A stretch of 64,000 nucleotides of DNA from Streptomyces sp. SLBN-31. Its GTDB lineage: Bacteria; Actinomycetota; Actinomycetes; Streptomycetales; Streptomycetaceae. A model generated the notes under the pieces. That model was not told where the DNA came from and did not search any database. It saw nothing but the letters and a program-made list of their open reading frames with translations. Location of the stretch: contig NZ_VFNC01000001.1 of NCBI RefSeq assembly GCF_006715395.1, positions 992,001-1,056,000 on the forward strand. The letters are read 5' to 3'. The translations under genes were made by a program, and so were the position numbers. Position 1 is the stretch's first letter. Each line of letters starts with the position of its first letter. Of the stretch, positions 16,453 to 28,597 are shown piece after piece.

Positions 16453-19400
16453 GTGAACTCGCCGTCTGTCACCACCACCCTCGACGGAGTGCTGCGGGCA
16501 CAGCCCGCACCGGGGGCACGGCCGACCCGTCCGCCGTCCGACGGTGGCCGGACCGGCCTCGTTCCCCAGCTCGTCCTGGCCACGGTCTGCGCGGGATACG
16601 CCGTCGGGTCCGCGCTCGGCTGGGGTTCGCAGGAACTCGCCGACATCATGGGTGACTTCGGGCTCAGCGCGGCCGCGGCCACCGCCGCCGTGTCCTGCTT
16701 CCTCTACGCCTACAGGCACTGCGCGCGCTTCCGTTCCGCCTGGCTGCTGTTCGCCCTCTCCTCGGCGATGGCGGCCCTGGGCAACGGAGTCTGGGGGTGG
16801 TACGAGGTCGTCCTGGGCGAGAAGGTGCCCACCGTCGGCTACGCCAACGTCTTCTTCGTCGGCTTCGCGCCGCCCGCCATCGTGGGCCTGCTCGTGCTCG
16901 CCAAGCGGCCGGTGACGAAGGCCGGCTGGATGTGCCTCGGGCTGGACGCCTGGCTGATCGGCGGCTCGCTGCTCACCCTGTCCTGGAGCCTCGCGCTCGC
17001 CAAGACCGCCGAGGCCGACGGGCCGCACCTCGCGCGCAGCGCGCTGCTGCTGGCCTACCCCCTGCTGGACATCGCCCTGGTCAGCGTGGTCCTCGCGCTG
17101 CACTTCAGGCGCACGGCCGCGAACCGGGCGGCGATCAACACCGCCATCGGCGCGCTCGCGCTGACGGTCATGTGCGACGCCCTGTTCAGCTCCCCGCTGC
17201 TGCAGAACAGCTACCGGTCGGGCCAGTTGCTCGACGCGGGCTGGTTCGCCGGCTCGCTGCTCCTCGCGTACGCCCCCTGGACCGCGCCCCGGCAGGGGCA
17301 GGAGTCCGCGGAGGGCGACGGCCACACGCGCGTGGTCCACGAGCACCTGCCCGGCCCGCACGGCGGCACCCACCAGCACCACGCGCCCCCGCAGGGAGGT
17401 GATCGCCCCCGGTACCCGGTCGCCCGGCCCATCGCCGGCTCCCTGGCCGCGCTGACGCCCTACATGGCCGCGGCCGTCTGCACCTTGGGGATCCTCTACA
17501 ACGTCCTCAACGGCAGGAAGCCCGACCCGACCGTGCTCGTCACCGGCGGCACCGTGGTGCTCGCCCTCGTGGTGCGCCAGGGCATCATGCTGCTCGACAA
17601 CATCACCCTCACCCAGGAACTCGCGCAGAAGGAGAACCACTTCCGCTCCCTGGTGCAGGGCTCCAGCGACGTCATCATGATCGCCGCGCCCAGCGGTGTC
17701 CTCAGGTACGTCTCCCCGGCCGCCGCCGGGGTCTACGGACGGCCCGCCGAGGAACTGGTGGGCACCGAGCTGGCCGGCCTCATCCACCCGGAGGACCTGG
17801 GCTGCGTGGTGCACGAGGTGCGCCGCTTCCTCGCCGCCAGTCCCCAGGACGAACCCACCACCCGCATCGAGTGCCGCTTCCGGGCCGGCGGTGGGGGCTG
17901 GCTCAACGTCGAGTCCACGGTCAACCGCCACCACGGCGGCCTGATCTTCAACAGCCGGGACGTGACCGAAAGAGTGCGCCTGCAGGCGCAGTTGCAGCAC
18001 AACGCCGAGCACGACCCGCTCACCGACCTGCCCAATCGCGCCCTGTTCACCCAGCGGGTCCAGCAGGCGCTGTCCGGCCGGCGGGCCGCCGACCGGGCGT
18101 CCCTGCGCGGCACGGCCGTCCTCTTCATCGACCTCGACGGCTTCAAGGCCGTCAACGACACGATCGGGCACCAGGCCGGGGACGAACTCCTCGTCCAGGC
18201 CGCCCGCAGGCTCCAGGACGCGGTCCGGCAGGGGGACACCGCCTCCCGGCTCGGCGGCGACGAGTTCGCGGCCCTGATCGTCGGGGACGGCACCCGTGAC
18301 CGCGCCGCACGCGAACGGCACATCCTGGAACTCGCCGACCGGCTCAGAATCACCCTCTCCCAGCCCTACCTCATCGACGGCAACGATGTCCGGGTGGCCG
18401 CGTCCATCGGCGTCGCGTTCGCCGAACAAGGCCTCGGAGCGGGCGAGTTGCTGCGCAACGCCGACCTCGCCATGTACCGTGCCAAGGCCGGCGGCAAGGG
18501 CCGCGTCGAGCTGTACGCACCCCAGATGCAACAGGACGTCGTCCGCAAGGCGGAACTGGCCACGCGCCTGCGGGCCGCGCTGCACGACGGCGAGTTCGCC
18601 CTGCTGCACCAGCCCGTGGTCTGCCTGGAGAACGGCCGGATCGCATCGGTCGAGGCACTGGCGCGCTGGCGGTCCTCGCAGGGAGTGCTGTTCACACCCG
18701 CGGAGTTCCTGCGGGTCGCCGACGAGGGCGACCGGACGCAGGAGCTCGGCCGCTGGATCCTGGAAGAGGCGGTCGAGCAGGCCGTCGAGCGCACCGCCAC
18801 GGGCCTGGCCGTGCCGGTCGCGGTGCGGGTGAGCGCGCGGCGCCTGCTGGACCGCTCGATGCCGCTCGGCTCCGTCGAGGCCCTGCTCACCCGGCACGGC
18901 CTGCCGTCCGGCGCCCTGGTGATCGAGCTGTCCGACACCGACGCCAAGGTGTCCATGGACGAGCTGGAGCGCCGGCTGTCCGCCCTGCGCAGACTCGGCG
19001 TCCGGATCGCCCTGGACGGCTTCGGCAGCGGCCACGCGGCGATCACGGCGCTGCGCAGACTCCCCGTCGACGTGCTGAAGCTCGACCGCAGCCTGGTCGA
19101 AGGCGTCGTCGAGTCCGCGCGACTGCACAAGATCACCAGTGGGCTGCTGCGGATCGCGACCGACCTCGGGCTGCAGTCCGTGGCCGACGGCGTGGACCTG
19201 CCCGAGCAGGTCGTCGCCCTGCGCGCGATGGGCTGCACGCACGGCCAGGGCATGGCCTTCTCCGGGCCGCTGGACGAGTACCGGCTGCGGCGGGCGCTGG
19301 GAACCGGCCATTATCCGGTGCCCCACGGGCCGATCGAGCCGGCGTTCGCGGGCGGCGGTGGAGGCGAACGGACCATGGAAAGGGGCCCGGGGGCGTACAC

Positions 19401-19476
19401 CGGTGGAGTGCCGGTCGTGCTCGGCCGCGGAACCGCCCTGCGCTCACATGATGAGACTCCCGTCCCACCCACTTGA
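16453..19476 (+). CDS. Membrane PAS-GGDEF-EAL cyclic-di-GMP protein
   Basis: About 1007 residues from the GTG at 16453. About ten membrane segments occupy residues 37-390. A PAS domain follows ('HFRSLVQGSSDVIMIAAPSG'). The GGDEF domain has the intact motif at residues 601-605 and an RxxD I-site (RQGD) five residues before it, so diguanylate cyclase activity with product inhibition is expected. The EAL domain (EAL at 734-736, followed by RW) deviates at metal sites: VNxS reads VRVS (Arg792), DDFG reads DGFG (Gly856), and AEGVE reads ADGVD. Phosphodiesterase activity is therefore doubtful. GTG 16453 is preferred because GGAGGG precedes it; an ATG at 16270 would add 61 low-complexity residues. 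It is followed directly by the ilvB leader. Confidence 0.88.
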   Translation: MNSPSVTTTLDGVLRAQPAPGARPTRPPSDGGRTGLVPQLVLATVCAGYAVGSALGWGSQELADIMGDFGLSAAAATAAVSCFLYAYRHCARFRSAWLLFALSSAMAALGNGVWGWYEVVLGEKVPTVGYANVFFVGFAPPAIVGLLVLAKRPVTKAGWMCLGLDAWLIGGSLLTLSWSLALAKTAEADGPHLARSALLLAYPLLDIALVSVVLALHFRRTAANRAAINTAIGALALTVMCDALFSSPLLQNSYRSGQLLDAGWFAGSLLLAYAPWTAPRQGQESAEGDGHTRVVHEHLPGPHGGTHQHHAPPQGGDRPRYPVARPIAGSLAALTPYMAAAVCTLGILYNVLNGRKPDPTVLVTGGTVVLALVVRQGIMLLDNITLTQELAQKENHFRSLVQGSSDVIMIAAPSGVLRYVSPAAAGVYGRPAEELVGTELAGLIHPEDLGCVVHEVRRFLAASPQDEPTTRIECRFRAGGGGWLNVESTVNRHHGGLIFNSRDVTERVRLQAQLQHNAEHDPLTDLPNRALFTQRVQQALSGRRAADRASLRGTAVLFIDLDGFKAVNDTIGHQAGDELLVQAARRLQDAVRQGDTASRLGGDEFAALIVGDGTRDRAARERHILELADRLRITLSQPYLIDGNDVRVAASIGVAFAEQGLGAGELLRNADLAMYRAKAGGKGRVELYAPQMQQDVVRKAELATRLRAALHDGEFALLHQPVVCLENGRIASVEALARWRSSQGVLFTPAEFLRVADEGDRTQELGRWILEEAVEQAVERTATGLAVPVAVRVSARRLLDRSMPLGSVEALLTRHGLPSGALVIELSDTDAKVSMDELERRLSALRRLGVRIALDGFGSGHAAITALRRLPVDVLKLDRSLVEGVVESARLHKITSGLLRIATDLGLQSVADGVDLPEQVVALRAMGCTHGQGMAFSGPLDEYRLRRALGTGHYPVPHGPIEPAFAGGGGGERTMERGPGAYTGGVPVVLGRGTALRSHDETPVPPT

Positions 19477-19509
19477 CACGTGGTGCGCGTCGGGGGGAGG
19501 GTCAGTGCC

Positions 19510-19551
19510 ATGCGCACCCGAATTCTCGTACTTGGAAAGCGCGTCGGCTGA
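19510..19551 (+). CDS. ilvB leader peptide
   Basis: A 13-residue peptide, MRTRILVLGKRVG, with the strong SD GGGGGGAGGG 7-8 bases upstream. Codons 5-8 are ATT-CTC-GTA-CTT (Ile-Leu-Val-Leu); ATT, GTA and CTT are rare in high-GC Streptomyces genes. Such a peptide, followed by a U-tailed hairpin and acetolactate synthase, is the classic arrangement for attenuation by charged branched-chain tRNAs. Ribosome stalling at the control codons would prevent terminator formation. Confidence 0.85.
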   Translation: MRTRILVLGKRVG

Positions 19552-19630
19552 CGCTGAGCCCACCATCGCTCAGCGACCTCCACCCGGCGCGCTCCCCTCG
19601 CTTGCCTTACGGCACGAGGGGTTTTTTGTT
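19552..19630 (+). terminator. ilvB attenuator: pause hairpin and intrinsic terminator
   Basis: Directly after the leader peptide comes a hairpin, CGCTGAGC (19552-19559) with GCTCAGCG (19568-19575). Then the terminator CCCCTCG (19594-19600) / CGAGGGG (19615-19621), with inner TGCC/GGCA pairing and a run of six T (19622-19627), follows. A U tract this clean is unusual in Streptomyces. It ends about 80 bases before ilvB, so it controls read-through into ilvB. Confidence 0.85.
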
Positions 19631-19707
19631 GCACAGGCGCTGTCCGTGCAACAGCCGAACACCGTACAAACCTCGCAAAAACCCTCAGCATCGAGAAGAG
19701 ACTGACG

Positions 19708-23204
<3,497 letters not shown>

Positions 23205-23212
23205 CCTCTCTT

Positions 23213-23250
23213 CCCGTGGCGGCGCCCTCGGCTGAGGGTGCCGCCACGGG
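23213..23250 (+). terminator. Terminator of the ilvBNC group
   Basis: A 17-bp stem with one G-T pair, from CCCGTGGCGGC to GCCGCCACGGG, with a 4-base GGCT loop, starting 8 bases after the ilvC stop. Confidence 0.8.
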
Positions 23251-23312
23251 GCTCCGCCCCGGATCCCGCTCCTCGATCTCCCCCACTGCCTCAAGGGCGT
23301 GGGGGGACCCCC
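23247..23312. repeat. Streptomyces-type intergenic repeat ahead of serA
   Basis: Three short dyads are packed together: CGGGGC-TCC-GCCCCG (23247-23261), CCCCCAC (23280-23286) with GTGGGGG (23299-23305), and GGGGG-A-CCCCC (about 23302-23312). The style matches hairpin repeats common between Streptomyces genes. The remaining ~195 bases up to serA hold no gene; a promoter for serA must lie there, but I see no firm -10/-35. Confidence 0.45.
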
Positions 23313-23507
23313 AAGGGGCTACAAAATGGCGCGTCTCGTCCGGGTGATCCTTCCGAAGAGGCGCAGGACGACCGCCGTCGCGCCACTACACTGCCGTACT
23401 ACATACGCGTCAGGCCCACAGCGTCGTGCGTCTTCCACGCGGCTAGCCAACCTCCACCGCCTGCGGCCGTCGGGACGGCCGTCCGCATTGGACTTGTGAG
23501 GACTCAC

Positions 23508-25097
23508 GTGAGCTCGAAACCCGTCGTACTCATCGCTGAAGAGCTGTCGCCCGCGACCGTGGACGCGCTTGGCCCCGACTTCGAGATCCGGCACTGCAAC
23601 GGAGCGGACCGAGCCGAACTGCTCCCGGCCATCGCCGACGTCGACGCGATCCTGATCCGCTCGGCCACCAAGGTGGACGCCGAGGCCATCGCCGCCGCGA
23701 ACAAGCTGAAGGTCGTCGCACGAGCCGGCGTCGGCCTGGACAACGTCGACGTCTCCGCCGCCACCAAGGCCGGCGTGATGGTCGTCAACGCCCCCACCTC
23801 GAACATCGTGACCGCCGCCGAGCTGGCCTGCGGTCTGCTCGTCGCCACCGCCCGCCACATCCCGCAGGCCAACGCCGCGCTGAAGAACGGCGAGTGGAAG
23901 CGCAGCAAGTACACCGGCGTGGAGCTGGCGGAGAAGACGCTGGGTGTCGTGGGCCTGGGCCGCATCGGTGCCCTCGTCGCGCAGCGCATGTCCGCCTTCG
24001 GCATGAAGGTCGTCGCCTACGACCCCTACATCCAGCCCGCCCGCGCCGCGCAGATGGGCGTCAAGGTGCTGTCGCTGGACGAGCTGCTCGAGGTCTCCGA
24101 CTTCATCACCGTCCACCTCCCCAAGACCCCCGAGACCCTCGGCCTCATCGGCGACGAGGCGCTGCGCAAGGTCAAGCCGAGCGTGCGCATCGTCAACGCC
24201 GCGCGCGGCGGGATCGTCGACGAGGAGGCGCTGTACTCGGCGCTGAAGGAGGGCCGGGTCGCCGGCGCCGGCCTCGACGTGTACGCCAAGGAGCCCTGCA
24301 CCGACTCCCCGCTCTTCGAGTTCGACCAGGTCGTGTGCACCCCGCACCTCGGCGCGTCGACGGACGAGGCCCAGGAGAAGGCCGGTATCGCCGTCGCCCG
24401 CTCGGTGCGCCTCGCCCTCGCCGGTGAGCTCGTGCCCGACGCGGTGAACGTCCAGGGCGGTGTCATCGCCGAGGACGTCAAGCCGGGTCTGCCGCTCGCG
24501 GAGCGCCTCGGCCGCATCTTCACCGCGCTCGCCGGCGAGGTCGCCGTCCGCCTGGACGTCGAGGTCTACGGCGAGATCACCCAGCACGACGTGAAGGTGC
24601 TGGAGCTGTCCGCCCTCAAGGGTGTCTTCGAGGACGTCGTCGACGAGACCGTCTCCTACGTCAACGCCCCGCTGTTCGCCCAGGAGCGCGGCGTCGAGGT
24701 GCGGCTGACGACCAGCTCGGAGTCGGCCGACCACCGCAACGTCGTCACCGTCCGCGGCACCCTCGGCAACGGCGAGGAGGTGTCGGTCTCCGGCACCCTG
24801 GCCGGCCCCAAGCACCTGCAGAAGATCGTCGCCGTCGGTGAGTACGACGTCGACCTCGCGCTCGCCGACCACATGGTGGTGCTGCGATACGAGGACCGTC
24901 CCGGTGTCGTCGGCACGGTGGGCCGCATCTTCGGCGAGGCGGGCATCAACATCGCGGGCATGCAGGTCTCCCGCTCGGTCGCCGGCGGCGAGGCGCTGGC
25001 CGTGCTGACCGTCGACGACACGGTGCCCTCCGGGGTGCTGGGTGAGGTGGAGACGGAGATCGGAGCGACGTTCGCTCGATCCGTGAACCTCGTCTGA
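23508..25097 (+). CDS. serA: D-3-phosphoglycerate dehydrogenase
   Basis: A 529-residue type-1 (long) PGDH. The catalytic and NAD domains carry 'LGVVGLGRIGALVAQRMSAF', catalytic Arg in 'IVNAARGGIVDEEAL' and His in 'VCTPHLGASTDEAQEKAG'. These are followed by the intervening ASB domain and a C-terminal ACT domain ('RPGVVGTVGRIFGEAGINIA') that binds serine for feedback inhibition. It performs the first step of serine synthesis. The GTG start has GAGGA upstream; an open frame reaching back to 23238 lacks homologous sequence. It ends against the dispersed hairpin element. Confidence 0.96.
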   Translation: MSSKPVVLIAEELSPATVDALGPDFEIRHCNGADRAELLPAIADVDAILIRSATKVDAEAIAAANKLKVVARAGVGLDNVDVSAATKAGVMVVNAPTSNIVTAAELACGLLVATARHIPQANAALKNGEWKRSKYTGVELAEKTLGVVGLGRIGALVAQRMSAFGMKVVAYDPYIQPARAAQMGVKVLSLDELLEVSDFITVHLPKTPETLGLIGDEALRKVKPSVRIVNAARGGIVDEEALYSALKEGRVAGAGLDVYAKEPCTDSPLFEFDQVVCTPHLGASTDEAQEKAGIAVARSVRLALAGELVPDAVNVQGGVIAEDVKPGLPLAERLGRIFTALAGEVAVRLDVEVYGEITQHDVKVLELSALKGVFEDVVDETVSYVNAPLFAQERGVEVRLTTSSESADHRNVVTVRGTLGNGEEVSVSGTLAGPKHLQKIVAVGEYDVDLALADHMVVLRYEDRPGVVGTVGRIFGEAGINIAGMQVSRSVAGGEALAVLTVDDTVPSGVLGEVETEIGATFARSVNLV

Positions 25098-25110
25098 GGT
25101 TGCGGTAGTT

Positions 25111-25200
25111 CTGGGGGCTGCCGCCCCCAGGCCCCCGCTTTCGGCCCTGAAGGGGCCTCGTCCTCAAACGCCGGACGGGCTGAGAGTGCCCGTCCGGCGT
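25111..25200. repeat. Dispersed hairpin element, full copy, between serA and an MFS gene
   Basis: It contains the hairpin CTGGGGGC-TGCC-GCCCCCAG (25111-25130), a CCCTGAAGGGG-like dyad (25145-25155), the word CCTCGTCCTCAAACG, and a 13-bp hairpin ACGCCGGACGGGC / GCCCGTCCGGCGT (25168-25200, 7-base loop). It is the reverse complement of the element at 9021-9361 without the 42-bp expansion. Lying between convergent genes, it can act as a two-way terminator. Confidence 0.85.
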
Positions 25201-25212
25201 TCGTGCGTTCCG

Positions 25213-26721
25213 TCATTCGTCGTCGACGCGGATTCCGCGCAGCGCCCGCGCCGCCAGCACCGCCGCGCCCGCCAGCAGCAGCGCCCCCGCGATCGCCGCG
25301 CCCTGCATTCCGCTGGTGAAGGCCTCCCGTGCCGTGGTCGCCAGTCCCGGGATCCGGTCGGCGACCGCGAGCGCGCCGCCCAGGGTCTCGCGGGCCGCGT
25401 CCGGTGCCGAGGCCGGCATGTCGTGGCGGTAGATCGCCGTGCCGATCGAGCCGAGGATCGCCATGCCCAGCGCCCCGCCGAACTCGCCGCCGGTCTCCAT
25501 CAGGGAGGACGCCGAGCCCGCGCGTTCCACCGGGGCGCTGCTCAGCGCCAGGTCCGTGATCTGGGAGATGACCATGACGATGCCGGAGGCGAGGACGCCG
25601 CAGGCGACCAGGACCAGCCAGAGGGAGTCCGTGTCCGCGAGGGAGAGCAGGGCGTAGCCGCAGGCCCCGATGGCGAAGCCGGCGGTGACGACATGGGCGC
25701 GGTCGACTCCCTTGTGGACCAGGGAGGTCGCCATCGGGGCCGCCATGCCGATCGGCACCGAGGGAAGCAGTGCCCACAGGGCCGCCTCCATCGCGCTCTT
25801 GCCGAGCACCGACTGCAGGTACTGCGTGGTGAAGTACGCCGAGCCCATCATGGCGAACGAGCCGATGAGGTTGAGGACCACGGAGGGGGCGAAGCCGCGG
25901 CCGCGGAAGAGGGCCGGGTCGATCATCGGTGAGGCCGTGGTGCGCTGGCGGTGGACGAACGCGGCCGCGAAGAGCAGGCCGACGGCGACCGAGACGACGT
26001 ACTGCGCGTGCCAGCCCTCGGACGGGATCTCCTTCAGGCCGTAGATCACCGGGAGCACGCCCGCCATCGACAGCGGGACGCTCGGCCAGTCGAAGCGGCC
26101 GGGGTTCGGGTCCTTCGACTCCGGCAGCAGGAACGGGCCCAGGATCAGCAGCAGGGCCATCGCCGGCAGGTTGACCAGGAAGACCGAGCCCCACCAGAAG
26201 TACTGGACGAGGACCCCGCTCATCACCGAGCCGAGCGCGATGCCCGCGGTCATCACGCCGGACCACAGGCCGATCGCCTTCGCACGCTGGGCGGGGTCGG
26301 TGAACATGGTGCGGATCAGCGCCATCGTTGAGGGCATCAGGGTGGCGCCGCCGATGCCGAGGACCGCGCGGGCCGCGATCAGGGTCTCGGCGCTGTCGGC
26401 GTAGGCGGCGATCACGGAGGCCGTGCCGAAGGCGGCGGCGCCCAGTAGCAGGAGCCGGCGGCGGCCCATGCGGTCGCCCAGCGAGCCCATCGTCATCAGC
26501 AGGCCCGCCAGGACGAAGGCGTAGATGTCGAAGATCCACAGCTGCTGCGTGCCGCTCGGCTCCAGGTGCGCGCCGATCGCCGGGATCGCGAAGTAGAGGA
26601 CCGACACGTCCATCGAGACCAGCAGCAGCGGGAGCATCAGCACGCCCAGGGCGGTCCATTCGCGGCGGCCGGCGCGGGCGGTGCCGGTCGCGGTCGCGGT
26701 GGTGCTCGTCGTGTTCGTCAT
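25213..26721 (-). CDS. MFS drug exporter, 14-TM DHA2 type
   Basis: A 502-residue major facilitator transporter. The DHA2 motif A is 'GSLGDRMGRRRLLL', and motif C-like sequence is 'GVMTAGIALGSVMSGVLVQYFWW'. The hydrophobic pattern fits 14 segments. Such proteins export quaternary ammonium compounds and antibiotics by proton antiport. I take the ATG at 26721; a GTG at 26739 is also in frame and neither has a clear SD. It is divergent from the TetR gene 26820-27392 with operator-like repeats between, so the TetR protein probably represses it. Confidence 0.9.
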   Translation of the reverse strand: MTNTTSTTATATGTARAGRREWTALGVLMLPLLLVSMDVSVLYFAIPAIGAHLEPSGTQQLWIFDIYAFVLAGLLMTMGSLGDRMGRRRLLLLGAAAFGTASVIAAYADSAETLIAARAVLGIGGATLMPSTMALIRTMFTDPAQRAKAIGLWSGVMTAGIALGSVMSGVLVQYFWWGSVFLVNLPAMALLLILGPFLLPESKDPNPGRFDWPSVPLSMAGVLPVIYGLKEIPSEGWHAQYVVSVAVGLLFAAAFVHRQRTTASPMIDPALFRGRGFAPSVVLNLIGSFAMMGSAYFTTQYLQSVLGKSAMEAALWALLPSVPIGMAAPMATSLVHKGVDRAHVVTAGFAIGACGYALLSLADTDSLWLVLVACGVLASGIVMVISQITDLALSSAPVERAGSASSLMETGGEFGGALGMAILGSIGTAIYRHDMPASAPDAARETLGGALAVADRIPGLATTAREAFTSGMQGAAIAGALLLAGAAVLAARALRGIRVDDE

Positions 26722-26742
26722 GCCGAGGAATGTACGCACGTA

Positions 26743-26800
26743 TTAAACGTCTGTCTAGAACGTTTGTATAGATCAATCGTCTAGGACGGTTGTATGGATC
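26743..26800. promoter_or_regulatory. Operator region between the MFS exporter and its TetR regulator
   Basis: Two imperfect 22-bp direct copies, 26 bp apart, of GTCTAGRACGKTTGTATRGATC lie at 26753-26774 and 26779-26800. Further left, an inverted half-site AGACGTTTAATACG (reverse strand, 26739-26752) faces the first copy, giving an AAACGT...AACGTTT dyad. The A/T content is high for this genome. These are likely binding sites for the adjacent TetR protein. Confidence 0.65.
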
Positions 26801-26819
26801 GGGCGGTAGGGTGGTCGGC

Positions 26820-27392
26820 ATGGGACACCGTGAGGATCTGCTCGAGGGCGCCAAGCGCTGCCTGCTTCAGAAGGGGTTCCTGCGTACGACCGCGCGGGAC
26901 ATCGTCAAGGAGTCGGGGACCAACCTCGCCTCCATCGGCTACCACTACGGCTCGAAGGACGCGCTGCTGGCCCAGGCGTACATCGCGCTGGTGGAGGACA
27001 TGTCCTTCGAGGGGGACGCCGGCATCGAGGGTGCGCCCGGGTCGCTGGAGCGCTTCCGGGAGGTCTGGTCCAACATCGTCGACTCCATGCGGGAACCCGG
27101 GTCGATGTGGCGGCTCAGCATGGAGATCATGGGCATGGGCGACCGGCTCCCCGAGGTGCGCGAGCAGCTGTCCCGCGCGCAGCGCGAGGGCGGCCGGGGG
27201 CTGGTCTCGCTGCTGCAGGGCGTGCCGGAGGAGGAGGTGTCGGACGAGACCGCCGACAGCCTCGGCCGGTTCTACATGACCCTGATGTCGGGGCTCATCT
27301 CGCAGTGGACGTTCGACCCGAAGACCGCGCCCGACGCCGACTCGCTCACCGACGGACTGCGCCAGGTGATCGAGGGAGTCAGGAACGGCTGA
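26820..27392 (+). CDS. TetR-family transcriptional regulator
   Basis: A 190-residue regulator. The N-terminal HTH reads 'LLEGAKRCLLQKGFLRTTAR' then 'SGTNLASIGYHYGSKDALL'. The C-terminal ligand domain has 'FREVWSNIVDSMREPGSMWR'. The short divergent region with paired repeats points to control of the neighbouring MFS exporter and of itself. The ATG at 26820 gives the normal start MGHREDLLEGA. Its 3' end overlaps the convergent MFS gene by 14 bases. Confidence 0.88.
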   Translation: MGHREDLLEGAKRCLLQKGFLRTTARDIVKESGTNLASIGYHYGSKDALLAQAYIALVEDMSFEGDAGIEGAPGSLERFREVWSNIVDSMREPGSMWRLSMEIMGMGDRLPEVREQLSRAQREGGRGLVSLLQGVPEEEVSDETADSLGRFYMTLMSGLISQWTFDPKTAPDADSLTDGLRQVIEGVRNG

Positions 27393-28584
27393 GCCGCGCC
27401 GGGCGAAGGTCCCGCAGGGCCGGGGCCAGCGCGACCGACATCAGGAACGCCGTCATCGTGAACGCCCACGGGTAGCCGGTCGCCCCGGCGAGTACGCCGA
27501 AGCCCGCGGCGCCGACGCCCATCCCGCCGTCGTACGCCAGGTTCCACAGCGCGCTGACCGTGCCGTACGAGGACGGCGAGACCCGGGCGTACATGAGCGC
27601 GAGGGTGGAGTTCTGGGCAATGCCGAACCCGGCGCCGAACAGGGCGGTTCCGGCGACCACGGCGGCCGGGGTGCCGGTCGTCGCGGTCACGGCGACGCCC
27701 GCCGCCGACAGGAGCAGGCCGGGCACCACGAGCCGGGCGCTGCCGTGCCGGTCGCCGTGACGGCCCGCCAGCCAGCGGGTCGCCGTCGCGGCCGCGGGCT
27801 GCACGAACAGGGCCAGCGTGACGACACCGGAGTGCGCCTTCGGAACGGCCAGCGGCAGGAAGGTGACCATGATCCCGGCGGCCGTCGCGGTGGTCGCGAA
27901 GACGAGGACCGGGCGGAGCAGGGCGCCGGTGCGCAGGCCGCGCAGGACGCCGACGGGCCGGTCCTCGCGGGGCGCTCCCGTCTTCCGCGCGTCCGCGGCC
28001 GGCAGTCCCAGCACCGAGACCGTCGCGGCGAGCGCGGCCGTCCCCCCGGTCACGGCGACCGTCCCGTATCCCGCGTGCGTCACCAGCCACAGGCCCAGCG
28101 GCAGCGCGACCAGGGACGGCACCCCGGAAACCACGCCCACCAGGGCCAGCCCCTCGCCCCGGCGCTCGGCGGGAATGAGGGTCGCGGTCAGCGCACCGCC
28201 CGCGACGATCGTCAGCGCGAAGCCCAGACCGCGCAGCAGGCACACGGCGACGACCCACGCGATGTCCGACGAGAGAGTCAGCACCAGGGCCGGGGCGCCG
28301 AGCAGGACCAGGCCGGCCATCAGGGTCGGACGGTAGCCGTGGCGGGCGACCAGACGCGGGGTGACCAGTTCGCCGAGGACGGTGGCCAGCATCAGGGAGC
28401 CGGTGGCCAGACCCGCCGCGTTCCCGCCGCCCGACCCGGCCGCGTAGGCGGGGACGACCGACAGCAGCAGGAAGAAGCTGACGCTCGCGCCGACCAGACT
28501 CACGAAGCGCAGCAGCAGGGGCCGGGTCAGCAGCGACGGCCGTGCAGGGGCCGTCCGGGGAGGGCAGTTCGCCGAAGTCGTCAT
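27379..28584 (-). CDS. MFS transporter, 12-TM
   Basis: A 401-residue major facilitator protein resembling sugar-efflux/CynX-like or drug exporters. It starts 'SLLTRPLLLRFVSLVGASVS'. The loop 2-3 motif is 'LVARHGYRPTLMAG', and the second-half equivalent is 'WLAGRHGDRHGSARLVV'. The substrate is unknown. It is divergent from the MocR-type regulator 47 bp away, a common pairing for regulator-controlled efflux. A 14-bp palindrome lies right at its start codon. Confidence 0.85.
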   Translation of the reverse strand: MTTSANCPPRTAPARPSLLTRPLLLRFVSLVGASVSFFLLLSVVPAYAAGSGGGNAAGLATGSLMLATVLGELVTPRLVARHGYRPTLMAGLVLLGAPALVLTLSSDIAWVVAVCLLRGLGFALTIVAGGALTATLIPAERRGEGLALVGVVSGVPSLVALPLGLWLVTHAGYGTVAVTGGTAALAATVSVLGLPAADARKTGAPREDRPVGVLRGLRTGALLRPVLVFATTATAAGIMVTFLPLAVPKAHSGVVTLALFVQPAAATATRWLAGRHGDRHGSARLVVPGLLLSAAGVAVTATTGTPAAVVAGTALFGAGFGIAQNSTLALMYARVSPSSYGTVSALWNLAYDGGMGVGAAGFGVLAGATGYPWAFTMTAFLMSVALAPALRDLRPARLSRS

Positions 28585-28597
28585 ACCGTCGACGGTA
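28584..28597. promoter_or_regulatory. Palindrome at the start codon of the MFS gene
   Basis: TACCGTCGACGGTA is a perfect 14-bp palindrome whose first base is the A of the MFS start codon on the minus strand. With only 47 bp between the divergent genes, a regulator bound here could block both. The downstream word CTCCAATTCC at 28622-28631 resembles half-sites reported for MocR-type proteins, which is a weak hint. Confidence 0.45.

Noticed and set aside
16363..19326. A 987-codon frame opposite the GGDEF-EAL gene
   Set aside because: It is the same antisense effect; the plus strand carries PAS, GGDEF and EAL motifs.
19473..19478. TTGACA as the -35 of the ilvB promoter
   Set aside because: The hexamer is perfect, but no -10-like sequence lies 16-19 bases downstream and the hexamer includes the stop codon of the preceding gene.
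26797..26819. Longer start of the TetR gene at 26790
   Set aside because: The ten extra residues run through the operator repeats and do not resemble TetR N-termini; the ATG at 26820 gives the usual start.
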